Shown: piece after piece, positions 25,528 through 34,057 of the stretch
Layout of the letters: every line of letters starts with the position of its first letter
Numbering within the stretch: position 1 is the stretch's first letter
NCBI GenBank assembly: GCA_024276605.1
Contig: JAJRWX010000004.1
Span: 1 to 41,014 of the forward strand
DNA length: 41,014 nt
Direction: 5' to 3'
Origin: Planctomycetota bacterium
GTDB taxonomy: Bacteria > Planctomycetota > Phycisphaerae > UBA1845
Position numbers and translations under genes: made by a program
The notes under the pieces: model-generated
The model's database searches: none
What the model saw: only the letters and a program-made list of their open reading frames with translations
Told to the model about the DNA's origin: nothing

Positions 25528-25750
25528 AGTGGCCTACCTCCTTTGGAGGTGGGGGAGACGATGATTGTGGGCGGGTAACATCACCAGATCATCGACCAAA
25601 TTTCGTTGTTCAGTTCATGCTCAATACCGATTCATTTCCGATCGGGCAAGCATCGATTCGTTGCGGTAATACACGTTGCACCTCAGCTACGACTCGATGT
25701 AGGCTATCATCGGCTCCCCCATGTCCAAAAAAAAGGAGATGGGACATCCG
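25528..25750. repeat. Family A palindromic repeats, inverted pair
   Basis: Reverse copy 25528-25566 (arms CCTACCTCC/GGAGGTGGG) and sense copy 25706-25750 (arms CCCATGTCC/GGAGATGGG, loop of eight A). GATGAT heads face each other across 139 bases. The stem sequences differ from the other copies but still pair. They occupy the gap 25471-25819. Confidence 0.82.
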
Positions 25751-25752
25751 CT

Positions 25753-25775
25753 CCGCATACGCGGGAATGACGGGA
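25753..25775 (+). repeat. Half copy of the GTCATKCCCGCG-type repeat
   Basis: CCGCATACGCGGGAATGACGGG matches one arm of the inverted repeat at 12483, without a partner arm. It lies right next to a family A copy. Confidence 0.65.
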
Positions 25776-25819
25776 TAGGATTGGCTGCGTGGGTTTTGTG
25801 GGGTACAGTTTAAGTTACT

Positions 25820-27604
25820 ATGGATGCTATCGTAAATATCGCGGTTTATAAGTTCGTACCCTTGGATGATTTGTCTGGCCGACGCGACACGTTGTTAGCC
25901 TTGTGTAAGCGGTTGTCACTCAAGGGGACGATTCTACTCACGCCGGAAGGGATCAATTTTTTTCTGGCGGGTAGCCGTAACGCGATCGATGAATTTTTAT
26001 CCCAGATTCGTAGTGAGCCTGCATTGGCTGACTTGGAGGTGAAGGAGAGTTATAGCGACTATCAGCCGTTTAGCCGTATGCTGGTGAAAATCAAGAAAGA
26101 GATTATCGCGTTTGGTGTTGAGGGGATTGATCCGTTACGGAAAACATCGCCGCGCGTGTCAGCCTCAGAATTGAAGCGGTGGTTGGATGAGGGGAGGCCG
26201 GTCACGATGCTCGATGTGCGCAATGACATGGAGTTTAAGGTCGGCACGTTTGAAAATGCGATAGCGATTGGCGTCGATGATTTTCGAGATTTTCCGCAGG
26301 CCGTGAGCGAATTGCCTGACGAAATGAAAGATCAGGTGATTGTTACGTTTTGTACTGGGGGCGTCCGCTGCGAAAAGGCCGGGCCTCAAATGGAGCGTCA
26401 GGGTTTTCAGCACGTTTACCAATTGGACGGTGGGATACTCAAGTATTTTGAAGAGTGCGGTGGCGAGCATTACAACGGTGAGTGTTTTGTTTTTGATAAG
26501 CGTGTGTCGCTGGATAGTCACCTTTGCGAAACCGATACGGCCCAGTGTTACGTTTGTCAGGCCATACTTTCGCCCGAGCAATGTCTATCACCGGAATATG
26601 TTGCCGGTACGTCTTGTCCACAGTGTTACAAATCGCCCGAGCAGCGACTAGAGGAAACGTTATCCCGGCGACATGCGGCTATTCGTGATGTGACGACGCC
26701 TCTGCCGGGTTGCAAGCCCTATGAGAATGTTCGACCGATCTATGTGACCGGGCGGTGTGATGGACATCAGGCTATCGATTTTTTGTGTGCGCTTTATATC
26801 CGCATGACTCGGGAACAATGGCTTGACGTGTTTGATCGTAACCAGTTGCACTGCGATGGACGGCGTATGACGCCCGACGAGATCGTTCGTGCAGGGCAAC
26901 GATTGGATCACATCATACCTGAAACGGTAGAGCCGGCGGTCAACGGCGATATACAGATTCTTCATGAAGATGACGCGCTGGTCGTGGTGAATAAACCCGC
27001 ACCGTTGCCGATGCATCCTTGTGGTCGATACAATCGTCATTCGCTTAGCTGGATGTTGGGTGAAGTGTATCAACGCATCAAGCTGCGTATTGTCCATCGA
27101 CTCGATGCTAATACTTCCGGTGTTGTCGTGTTATGCAAGACGAGCAAATTCGCGGCCAAAGTTCAGCGGCAGTTTGAGCGCGGCGAAGTGGAAAAAGTAT
27201 ATGTCGCTTGGATATATGGCCAGCCTGATGCCGATCATTTTTCTTCTACCAAACCGATTAGTTCCCAGCCGGGTCATGCAGGAGTACGCCTGCTTGATCC
27301 TATGGGCCTCGCTGCACGAACGGACTTTTGCGTGTTAGAAAGATGTTCAGACAATACTACGCTGATAGAAGCATGCCCTCGCACGGGTAGAACGAATCAG
27401 ATACGTGTTCATTTGTGGGGGCTTGGCCTACCGGTTCTGGGTGACCCGATGTATCTGAGAGATGGTAACATCGGTTCTACGCAGACGTTATCCGTTGACG
27501 ATACCCCCTTATGTCTTCATGCCAAGTCAATCTCCTTTAAGCATCCCGCAACCGACCAGCAAGTTATCTACGAGGCATCAATCCCTGTATGGGCGAAAAT
27601 ATGA
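25820..27604 (+). CDS. Fusion: tRNA uridine-34 hydroxylase (TrhO/YceA) + RluA-type pseudouridine synthase
   Basis: 594 residues. The first 290 or so are TrhO: an N-terminal acylphosphatase-like part (LKGTILLTPEGINFFLAG), a rhodanese domain with active-site CTGGVRCEKA (C178), and a Cys-rich end (CYVCQAI, CPQCY). TrhO hydroxylates wobble uridine 34 of tRNAs. The remaining 300 carry the RluA-type catalytic core: ILHEDDALVVVNKPAPLPMHP, VHRLDANTSGVVVL with catalytic D429, and TGRTNQIRVHLWGLGLPVLGD. The two activities would act on RNA uridines. I see no stop or frameshift at the junction. ATG 25820 is used. No operon partner. Confidence 0.92.
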   Translation: MDAIVNIAVYKFVPLDDLSGRRDTLLALCKRLSLKGTILLTPEGINFFLAGSRNAIDEFLSQIRSEPALADLEVKESYSDYQPFSRMLVKIKKEIIAFGVEGIDPLRKTSPRVSASELKRWLDEGRPVTMLDVRNDMEFKVGTFENAIAIGVDDFRDFPQAVSELPDEMKDQVIVTFCTGGVRCEKAGPQMERQGFQHVYQLDGGILKYFEECGGEHYNGECFVFDKRVSLDSHLCETDTAQCYVCQAILSPEQCLSPEYVAGTSCPQCYKSPEQRLEETLSRRHAAIRDVTTPLPGCKPYENVRPIYVTGRCDGHQAIDFLCALYIRMTREQWLDVFDRNQLHCDGRRMTPDEIVRAGQRLDHIIPETVEPAVNGDIQILHEDDALVVVNKPAPLPMHPCGRYNRHSLSWMLGEVYQRIKLRIVHRLDANTSGVVVLCKTSKFAAKVQRQFERGEVEKVYVAWIYGQPDADHFSSTKPISSQPGHAGVRLLDPMGLAARTDFCVLERCSDNTTLIEACPRTGRTNQIRVHLWGLGLPVLGDPMYLRDGNIGSTQTLSVDDTPLCLHAKSISFKHPATDQQVIYEASIPVWAKI

Positions 27605-27642
27605 ATCGAGCGTCGAGTTCGTGACACTCATGATGGTCAATG

Positions 27643-27891
27643 TTAAACGGTGTTTCGCAATAGTTCTTTAAGCCGACGTTCATCTACACGATGCCGGAAA
27701 ATCTCCTCGCCGTTGAGATGAACGACCGGGATGTCATGCTTGTATTGTGCAAGCCAAGCCTGCTGACCTGGTGCAGATATGTCAATACACGACAATTCAA
27801 AACTTATCTGAGATTGTACGCGCTTAACCACATACAAAGCCGCGTGACACAATGTGCAATCAGGCTTAGTGAAAAACGTGATGCGATTCAT
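27643..27891 (-). CDS. Glutaredoxin-like small thiol protein
   Basis: 82 residues with the thioredoxin/glutaredoxin fold start (ITFFTKPDCTLCHAALYVVKRV; CTLC active site) and a cis-proline strand DIPVVHLNGEEIF. It matches the small glutaredoxin-like family DUF836. ATG 27891 overlaps the stop of the dehydrogenase gene by 4 bases (ATGA), so it is co-translated with it. It may reduce a disulfide in that enzyme or pathway. Confidence 0.88.
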   Translation of the reverse strand: MNRITFFTKPDCTLCHAALYVVKRVQSQISFELSCIDISAPGQQAWLAQYKHDIPVVHLNGEEIFRHRVDERRLKELLRNTV

Positions 27892-28994
27892 GTGGATGGT
27901 GTGACTAGTGCCTTGACCACGCTTCCGGCAGCAATGGCTGATAGTGCTTCGTTCACCTCTGACAACTTATATCGCGCAAGGGGCATATTCGCCCATAGGG
28001 CACGGGCATGTGCAAGCCGTAGCAATTCCACCCCGCGATGAAAATGGGAATAGTCGCTCCCCCAACAGCCATACATGCTGAGATGCTTTTTGTTGAGGTC
28101 GAGATGCGGGTTGAAGGGGATTTCGCCGTGGTCGGTATACTGTCCGACTATGACAACGGTGCCGGCATCACGCGTATAGCGCATGGCATCCGTAACCGCT
28201 GAGGGTGCGCCGGTACATTCGATGGTTATATCCGCACCCCGGCTAAGGGTTCTATCGCGTACCCATTGCTCACGCTGCGGCGTAGTAGCTGTCGTGAAAT
28301 CCAGTATGTCGCACGCACCCATACGCCGCGCACATTCGAGCCGCATACTCGGCCCACCTATGCACAGCACTTTTCCTGCGCCACGTAGCGTAGCCAACGC
28401 AATTGCGGATAGCCCGACAGGACCGGAACCGAGGATCAATACCGTATCTGTTAAATTGATATCGGCTCGCTCCACGGCATGCAGCGCCGTCGGTAATGAA
28501 CAACCTCCAGCCATGAACACGTCTGATGGTATGTCATCGAGGCGAATGCAATGCACCCCCGGCTTGATGTGGATATACTCAGCCCACCCGCCGGTGAGTC
28601 CATCCTCAAGGCCGTAAGTAATGCCGTACACTTTGCGATGTGGGCAACGCGTCGTAGCTTTGGCTACTAAGCAATGCCAACAGTTATGACAAGTTTTATG
28701 GACATCGAGAAAAGTGACCCGATCGCCTTCTGCAAAAGGTTGGCCATAGACATCTTTGATCTCGCCGTGGATTTTTTCTAAAACGCCGACGGAGACATGG
28801 CCGGGGATGATGGGGTAGGGAACTCCGGCTAGCAAACCTTGTTGAAGGTAGAGGTCCGTGCCGCATACTTCGCTACATTCAACGCGTAGCAAGGCTGCAC
28901 CGGGTTTCAGTTCCGGTAGCGAAATCTCGCGTAGCTCGACGTCCGCCCCTGGTTTGGGCATCACCGCAGCTACAGCAACCAAAGAAGTGCCCAC
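27888..28994 (-). CDS. Zinc-dependent medium-chain alcohol dehydrogenase
   Basis: 368 residues. Catalytic zinc site: C44 in EVCGTD and H66; the residue after His, normally Glu in GHE, is Val67 (GHVSVG). Structural zinc: C102, C105, C108, C117. NAD-binding stretch ILGSGPVGLSAIAL follows near 185. It oxidises an alcohol or sugar alcohol with NAD(P), but the substrate cannot be read. GTG 28994 has AGGAG 6 bases upstream, within the aspS stop region, so it is likely on the aspS transcript. Its stop overlaps the glutaredoxin-like gene. Confidence 0.88.
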   Translation of the reverse strand: MGTSLVAVAAVMPKPGADVELREISLPELKPGAALLRVECSEVCGTDLYLQQGLLAGVPYPIIPGHVSVGVLEKIHGEIKDVYGQPFAEGDRVTFLDVHKTCHNCWHCLVAKATTRCPHRKVYGITYGLEDGLTGGWAEYIHIKPGVHCIRLDDIPSDVFMAGGCSLPTALHAVERADINLTDTVLILGSGPVGLSAIALATLRGAGKVLCIGGPSMRLECARRMGACDILDFTTATTPQREQWVRDRTLSRGADITIECTGAPSAVTDAMRYTRDAGTVVIVGQYTDHGEIPFNPHLDLNKKHLSMYGCWGSDYSHFHRGVELLRLAHARALWANMPLARYKLSEVNEALSAIAAGSVVKALVTPST

Positions 28995-29003
28995 GATCAG
29001 CTC

Positions 29004-30794
29004 CTATTTCTTAGGCAATGGTTTGGTCGCGATAAATAGATCGTCGAGTTGCTGCTTGACTACAATGCCCGGCGCATTGGTTAGCGGACATACCGCACGT
29101 TGCGTTTTTGGAAAAGCGATGACCTCGCGCAGGCTATCCGACTTGTTGAGCATCATTGCCCAGCGGTCGAAACCGAATGCGATACCACCATGTGGTGGGG
29201 CACCGAAACGCAAAGCGTCGAGCAGAAACTCGAACTTCTCCTTGGCTTCATCCGGGCCAATGCCCAAAAGTTCAAAGACTTTACGCTGCACGCTTTGTTG
29301 GTGAATACGAATACTACCGCCGGCCATTTCCGTGCCGTTGAGCACCAAGTCGTAGGCTTTGGCGAGCACCTTGCCGGGGTCTGTTTCCAGCATGGGAATG
29401 TCTTCGTCTCGTGGTGCGGTGAATGGGTGGTGCGTACTGGTCCAGCGGTTTTCTTCGTCGTCCCATACCAGCAGTGGGAAATCCACTACCCAAAGCAAAT
29501 TCCATTGATCCTCCGGAATCAGATTGAGGATATTGGCTAATCGGGTACGCGTGTAGTGCAAATACTTGCTTACGTCTGCGTATGTACCGGGCATGAAGAA
29601 GATGGTGTCGCCGACATCGGCGCCAACTTCGGCGCACAGCTTCGCGCACAAAGGCTGAATGAACTTGGCGATGCCCGTAGAAAACTCAAGACCGTTGTCA
29701 CCCTTGATAACTTTGACGATAGGTAAACCAGCGCCGCCGATACCTTTGATTTCCTCCGTGAGGCCGTCGGTGATTTTGCGGGTTAGTTGATCACCACCTT
29801 TAGCTACGAGGCATTTGACAACCCCGCCGGTGCCGATCGCGCCTTGAAAGACACGAAAATCGCAGGCTGTTACGGTTTCGGTGACATCCTGAAGCTCCAT
29901 GCCGAATCGCAAGTCAGGTCGATCAATGCCGAATCGCCGTGTGGCCTCAGCTTCGCTCATGCGCGGAAAGGGTGTGGTGATATCCAGACCCAGTCCTTCC
30001 TTGAATATTCGCTCCACGCATCCTTCAACCATACTCATCACGTCGTCAGCCTGGACGAACGCCATTTCCATATCGAGCTGCGTAAATTCCGGTTGACGAT
30101 CCGCCCGCAGGTCTTCATCTCGAAAACATCGTACCAGCTGAGCATATCGATCGAAGCCTGCGATCATGAGAAGTTGTTTGAAAATTTGTGGCGATTGCGG
30201 CAGGGCATAAAAGTTTCCCGGTCGAACGCGCGATGGTACGAGGTAGTCACGCGCACCTTCCGGCGTTGACTTTGTCAGGAACGGGGTCTCGATTTCGACA
30301 AAATCCTGCTGGTTGAAATATTCACGAATAGCCTGGCCAATGCGATGACGCAAACGAAAAGTTTTTTGCAACTCCGGTCGTCGTAAATGGAGAAAGCGAT
30401 ATCGTAGACAAAGCTCCTCCGCCGCGTCAAAGTCGTCGTTGACTTGAAAGGGTAGGGGGTCACATTCACTGAGAACATCTATTTCGTCGACTTCGACTTC
30501 GATTTCTCCGGTAGGAAGTTTTGGATTCACCCATTCCCCTCGGCTAACGACACGTCCCACGATGGCAATGACGTATTCATTGCGAAGTTTACGGGCGAGT
30601 AGGTGAGCCTCTACGGCGTGATCCGGGTTGAACCGTAGTTGGGCAAGCCCGGTGTGGTCCCGTAAATCAATAAAGGTCATGCCGCCATGATCTCGGAAGG
30701 AATTGACCCAGCCCGTTAGGGTTACGGTTTTACCAACATCAGTTGCCCGAAGATCGCCGCATTTGTGTGTTCGTTGATTGTAATTTACTGTCAA
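29004..30794 (-). CDS. aspS: Aspartyl-tRNA synthetase (bacterial type)
   Basis: The 596-residue class II enzyme charges tRNA-Asp (or Asp/Asn where it is non-discriminating). N-terminal anticodon-binding OB fold: GWVNSFRDHGGMTFIDLRD. Catalytic motif 2: RCFRDEDLRADRQPEFTQLDMEM. The GAD insert is present, and motif 3 reads GIAFGFDRWAMML. Length and order are standard for bacterial AspRS. The start is TTG 30794 with AGGAG 8 bases upstream. Whether it also makes Asp-tRNA-Asn depends on gatCAB elsewhere. Confidence 0.97.
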   Translation of the reverse strand: MTVNYNQRTHKCGDLRATDVGKTVTLTGWVNSFRDHGGMTFIDLRDHTGLAQLRFNPDHAVEAHLLARKLRNEYVIAIVGRVVSRGEWVNPKLPTGEIEVEVDEIDVLSECDPLPFQVNDDFDAAEELCLRYRFLHLRRPELQKTFRLRHRIGQAIREYFNQQDFVEIETPFLTKSTPEGARDYLVPSRVRPGNFYALPQSPQIFKQLLMIAGFDRYAQLVRCFRDEDLRADRQPEFTQLDMEMAFVQADDVMSMVEGCVERIFKEGLGLDITTPFPRMSEAEATRRFGIDRPDLRFGMELQDVTETVTACDFRVFQGAIGTGGVVKCLVAKGGDQLTRKITDGLTEEIKGIGGAGLPIVKVIKGDNGLEFSTGIAKFIQPLCAKLCAEVGADVGDTIFFMPGTYADVSKYLHYTRTRLANILNLIPEDQWNLLWVVDFPLLVWDDEENRWTSTHHPFTAPRDEDIPMLETDPGKVLAKAYDLVLNGTEMAGGSIRIHQQSVQRKVFELLGIGPDEAKEKFEFLLDALRFGAPPHGGIAFGFDRWAMMLNKSDSLREVIAFPKTQRAVCPLTNAPGIVVKQQLDDLFIATKPLPKK

Positions 30795-31212
30795 AATCCA
30801 TGCTCCTGATATCGAGATTTAATCCGATCCTGCTCGATCCTTCGTCCTTCAAGGAGTCGAGTTAGGTTTCGGCAAGATGCCCGTTGTAGGGTAATTCGGT
30901 GGAAAATCAATCGCCCTGTAGATATCGTATCGTCGGGAATGTGTCCGGGGATTTTGTCATCGGGTTGATAAGGCCGTCATTTTCGTGCGGACTACCCCTA
31001 TTTTGATGTCATGAAGTGGGTATCAGGTATTGATGGGGTTGATATACTAACGAAAGACAATCGATGGGGCACCTTGACCGGACAACCGGGCCACGGATAC
31101 ATTATAGTATCGCTGGTAGTCTTTACGTAGGGCAGCAACGAACTACGTTGCTTAGTTGGCCTAGCGGTTTGTGGGTGAAATGAGTTGGGACCGGATGTGG
31201 GGATGATAGTGT
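30795..31212. other. Divergent gene-free region before the lipoprotein cluster
   Basis: It separates aspS (leftward) from the first lipoprotein (rightward). I see no gene, repeat copy or RNA in it; it must carry both promoters. Confidence 0.5.
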
Positions 31213-32070
31213 ATGAGGAATCCAATGAATTCAAATCTTGGGCGATCCGGATTTCCGGTTGATAGAGAGTTCTGGTGCGGATTAGTTGTAATGGGAATCG
31301 GGCTAGTGACGCTGGTTGGCTGTGGATCGCTAAACCCGGCTTTTGTGGATTTGATCGATCCTTCGGGACAATCAGCTCGGTTGGATAATGCGCCGGGTCA
31401 TGTTGTAATACAATTTGTCAATAATGCAGAGGTGGATGAGCGGCTGATTTCGTATTTGGAAAGTCCTGACGGTGGCAATTTATTGCTCACAGCGGCGGAG
31501 AAACGAGCCTTGCGACCGCGCGTTCGATTGCGTGTGCAGGTCGTGTTCCGTAACGGAGTTCAAACGACGTTTGAAATTGTTGATGGCAGTGCTAATTTGA
31601 TTGACCAGAATTTTAGTGCCCAGGCAACCCCTGACTTAAATCAGAACGATCTTGATAATCTTGTTGTGATTTGTGATGTGCAGTCCGTGTCGATTCTCCC
31701 GGGTTCTACTGATGTCTTCATTCCAACGGCCTTGCAGGCATTTCAACGTGTGGCAATTAATGTGGGTGGTACCACTGATCTGACACAATTGGTATTTCGT
31801 CAGCTATTACTTCCCCGGTTTCAACCGTTACAGGTGGATCAGGTGGATGAAGACGGGAACGTGCTTGTCATTGCGAATGTTGGCGTGCGAGATCAGCCCG
31901 CACCGGTAACAGATCCGATCTGCGGATCTGTTATTACGATTACGCTGGACGGCGTACTGCGTGTGCCGTTTTTGGATGGAATAACTGATAGACCCAGCTT
32001 TGACCAGGACGATGCTGAATCAGTGGCCAGTATTGGAGGTCGCTATGAATTTAATGTAGGTGTACAGTAA
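31213..32070 (+). CDS. Lipoprotein of unknown function (NPAFV motif)
   Basis: 285 residues (281 if ATG 31225, with GAGGA upstream, is used). A hydrophobic signal ends in lipobox LVGC, so it is lipidated at that Cys. The mature start is CGSLNPAFVDL, a motif shared with the next gene (CGNGIFNPAFVN). The rest is beta-rich with no known domain; two Cys (ICD and ICG) may form a bond. It heads a run of four small exported lipoproteins and may be part of an envelope system, but I cannot assign a role. Confidence 0.75.
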   Translation: MRNPMNSNLGRSGFPVDREFWCGLVVMGIGLVTLVGCGSLNPAFVDLIDPSGQSARLDNAPGHVVIQFVNNAEVDERLISYLESPDGGNLLLTAAEKRALRPRVRLRVQVVFRNGVQTTFEIVDGSANLIDQNFSAQATPDLNQNDLDNLVVICDVQSVSILPGSTDVFIPTALQAFQRVAINVGGTTDLTQLVFRQLLLPRFQPLQVDQVDEDGNVLVIANVGVRDQPAPVTDPICGSVITITLDGVLRVPFLDGITDRPSFDQDDAESVASIGGRYEFNVGVQ

Positions 32071-32119
32071 TTTATGTCATGGGGCATCAACATCGTTGGA
32101 ACGATGGGAGAATATCATT

Positions 32120-32812
32120 GTGCTGAATTGTTGTAAGAGGCTACGAGCGTATAGCTGGGTGATGAATGCCCTGCTGGTCGGCATATGTGCCGGTTGCGGG
32201 AACGGTATTTTCAACCCGGCTTTTGTCAACACGTTCAGCGGCGGGGTGTTCCCATTGACGCCGGGACCGGGTGCGGATTTTGTGCTTGTTCGCGTAGTCA
32301 ATGAAACTAGCCAAGTCGCCGAGTTTACAGTTACTATTGAACGTGATGTAATTGAGGTCGATGACGATGGAAATCCGCTTGTAGATGATGATGGCAATCT
32401 CATCACTAGGCCGCTGCGGGAGACGAAACGACTAACGACCACCAATGTGTCACCGGCCAATGAGTTGGGTGTGCTGTTCGATTGTAGCACATCACCTATC
32501 AATATTGTGGGGCTTGGAGAGAACCTACTACCAACCGACGCGGCTGTGTTTATTGGTGGTGGTGGAACAGGCGGAATGGTTGGTTTTGGCATCCCTGCGT
32601 CGACCGTGAATCCACTATCTCGTGCGGCGGGTAACTTTGGATGTGGTGATACCATCATTTTTCGAGCTATCCTCAGTACAGGTGTGACAGGTGGTGTCAG
32701 AATTGAGTCATTCAGGCTCCCGGGCAGTACGCAACCTTCGAATTTCTCAGGCCCGAGCACGTTTGTGAATCTTCAGGCATTTCTGGAGTCTCAAACGCCG
32801 GAAGATCAGTAG
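32120..32812 (+). CDS. Lipoprotein of unknown function (paralogue by N-terminal motif)
   Basis: About 230 residues. GTG 32120 with GGGAG 9 bases upstream gives a normal lipoprotein signal: KRLRAYSW, hydrophobic LLVGICAG, lipobox Cys. The mature start GNGIFNPAFV repeats the NPAFV motif of the previous product. An Asp-rich EVDDDGNPLVDDDGN segment resembles a calcium-binding loop. An open frame reaches back to 32060, but it would overlap the upstream gene and spoil the signal peptide. ATG 32162 is a shorter option. Confidence 0.72.
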   Translation: MLNCCKRLRAYSWVMNALLVGICAGCGNGIFNPAFVNTFSGGVFPLTPGPGADFVLVRVVNETSQVAEFTVTIERDVIEVDDDGNPLVDDDGNLITRPLRETKRLTTTNVSPANELGVLFDCSTSPINIVGLGENLLPTDAAVFIGGGGTGGMVGFGIPASTVNPLSRAAGNFGCGDTIIFRAILSTGVTGGVRIESFRLPGSTQPSNFSGPSTFVNLQAFLESQTPEDQ

Positions 32813-32856
32813 CCAGTTAAGTTATACAGGCGCACCATTTATTCAGGAGTCAGCGG

Positions 32857-33102
32857 ATGAAACTTGGACGGTCAACGGCGGTTGGTTGGGGCTTGTCTTT
32901 GGTAGCCGCCCTTAGTGGTAGTGTGTTAGTCGGCTCATGCGCCACGCGTGTCAAAGATACGATTTTTGGTAGTACGCGTAATTATTTCCTCTCTCCCCAG
33001 TTTAGTGGTATGGTCATCAATTCGTTGCTCACAGGCATAGATATCGATACCTCTGTTAGTCCTTCTAGTCCATCTAGCTCTTCCAGTCCGTTCAACCCGT
33101 AA
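32857..33102 (+). CDS. Small Ser-rich lipoprotein
   Basis: 81 residues. Signal segment WGLSLVAALSGSVLVGSC with a lipobox-like VGSC, then a short domain (KDTIFGSTRNYFLSPQFSG) and a Ser/Pro tail (SPSSPSSSSSP). CAGGAG stands upstream of ATG 32857. It is in the same direction as the two lipoproteins before it. Function unknown. Confidence 0.65.
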   Translation: MKLGRSTAVGWGLSLVAALSGSVLVGSCATRVKDTIFGSTRNYFLSPQFSGMVINSLLTGIDIDTSVSPSSPSSSSSPFNP

Positions 33103-33293
33103 ACGTATATTTCCGCTCCCCTTTTTCAAATGCCTCGTCTTAGAACGAATCAATCATCTTGGCTGTTTCCCCTCCTACAACGCTAATTCCTGATATTGCT
33201 TCAGTGATTTGACATGAGCCTTGTGTCTTTACACACTATACATTCTATCATGTTTCGGGCTGTGTTATTTACACTTTTGTCGAGGGATTAGAT

Positions 33294-33851
33294 ATGTCAT
33301 TATGGTTTCGAGGTTCATGTACGCGAGGCGTTTTGTTGTTGCTACTACCGCTGCTGGCTGGTTGTCCGCAAATGGTTTCATCGCTACCCGCGGAGGCTAC
33401 GCGCGTTACGATTAAGAGCCAATGCGCACAGAATGTGATTGCCTGTACGAGTTCCTGGCCGGTAGCTATGGCGTCCGTGATTGCATTGGAAGGGCAAACG
33501 GTTTCGGCTACCGCAGATGGCTTTATGGTCATCGGCGAGATTGAGCATGGCGAATTCGATGTCCTGCTTAGTGCCGGCGACAGCACGGTGGGTAACGACG
33601 CGACGTCATTATCATATTTTTGGAGTACCGGTGCGACGGATACCGATCCATGCTCACTGATCGATGGCACGGTGTTCTCCAATGAAGAAATGCCTATCCA
33701 ACGTTTGGATGTGGGCCTGCATTATATCCGATTGCGTGTGGAAAATGACATTATCCGCGACGTGGTTGATACGGATAGCTGTGGCGTATTTGGTGAAAAC
33801 ATTCCCAGTTTCGATTTTATCGAAATCGTCGTAGATGTGCGCAGCGGGTAA
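33294..33851 (+). CDS. Lipoprotein of unknown function
   Basis: 185 residues. Signal peptide GVLLLLLPLLAGC with the lipobox Cys, then CPQMVSSL. The mature part has about five Cys (SQCAQNVIACTSS, DPCSL, DSCGV) and a beta-rich PKD-like or immunoglobulin-like pattern (GQTVSATADGF, YFWSTGATD, YIRLRVEND). It would sit on the outer membrane. GAGG stands before ATG 33294. Last of the four-lipoprotein run. Confidence 0.7.
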   Translation: MSLWFRGSCTRGVLLLLLPLLAGCPQMVSSLPAEATRVTIKSQCAQNVIACTSSWPVAMASVIALEGQTVSATADGFMVIGEIEHGEFDVLLSAGDSTVGNDATSLSYFWSTGATDTDPCSLIDGTVFSNEEMPIQRLDVGLHYIRLRVENDIIRDVVDTDSCGVFGENIPSFDFIEIVVDVRSG

Positions 33852-33864
33852 GCGGTTTGCTCTT

Positions 33865-33948
33865 CGTCATTCTCGCGCAGGCGGGAATCGTGCGACAGAC
33901 TGGTGTGCGAAAACTTGGCTCTGGTTTCCCACTTACGTGGGAACGACG
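33865..33948. repeat. Degenerate inverted repeat of the GTCATKCCCGCG type
   Basis: Left arm CGTCATTCTCGCGCAGGCGG and right arm CCCACTTACGTGGGAACGACG are decayed versions of the 12483 repeat arms, about 35 bases apart. It lies between the lipoprotein stop and the tRNA. Confidence 0.65.
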
Positions 33949-33983
33949 GAGGGCGAGATGCCACCTTGACTCATACAATGCAC

Positions 33984-34057
33984 TAGCGGCGCCCGGACTC
34001 GAACCGGGGACCTCGGGTTTATGAATCCCACGCTCTAACCAGCTGAGCTACGCCGCC
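33984..34057 (-). tRNA. tRNA-Met (anticodon CAT)
   Basis: On the minus strand the acceptor GGCGGCG, D arm GCTCAGCTGGTTAGAGC, anticodon loop TTCATAA (CAT), T arm CCCGG-TTCGAGT-CCGGG and CGCCGCT fold into a cloverleaf. The elongator Met type fits best; a tRNA-Ile with lysidine (also CAT) is less likely. CCA is not encoded. Pair 1-72 is G-U and 31-39 is A-A, both slightly weak. Confidence 0.92.

Noticed and set aside
32077-32760. A 227-codon minus-strand frame
   Set aside because: It lies opposite the second lipoprotein, shows no domain and is Pro/Ser/Thr-rich, as expected from the reverse of Gly/Asp/Val-rich coding.
33984-34057. tRNA read as selenocysteine tRNA (anticodon TCA by shifting the loop)
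   Set aside because: A shifted loop breaks the anticodon stem and removes U33; the standard-length arms fit CAT.
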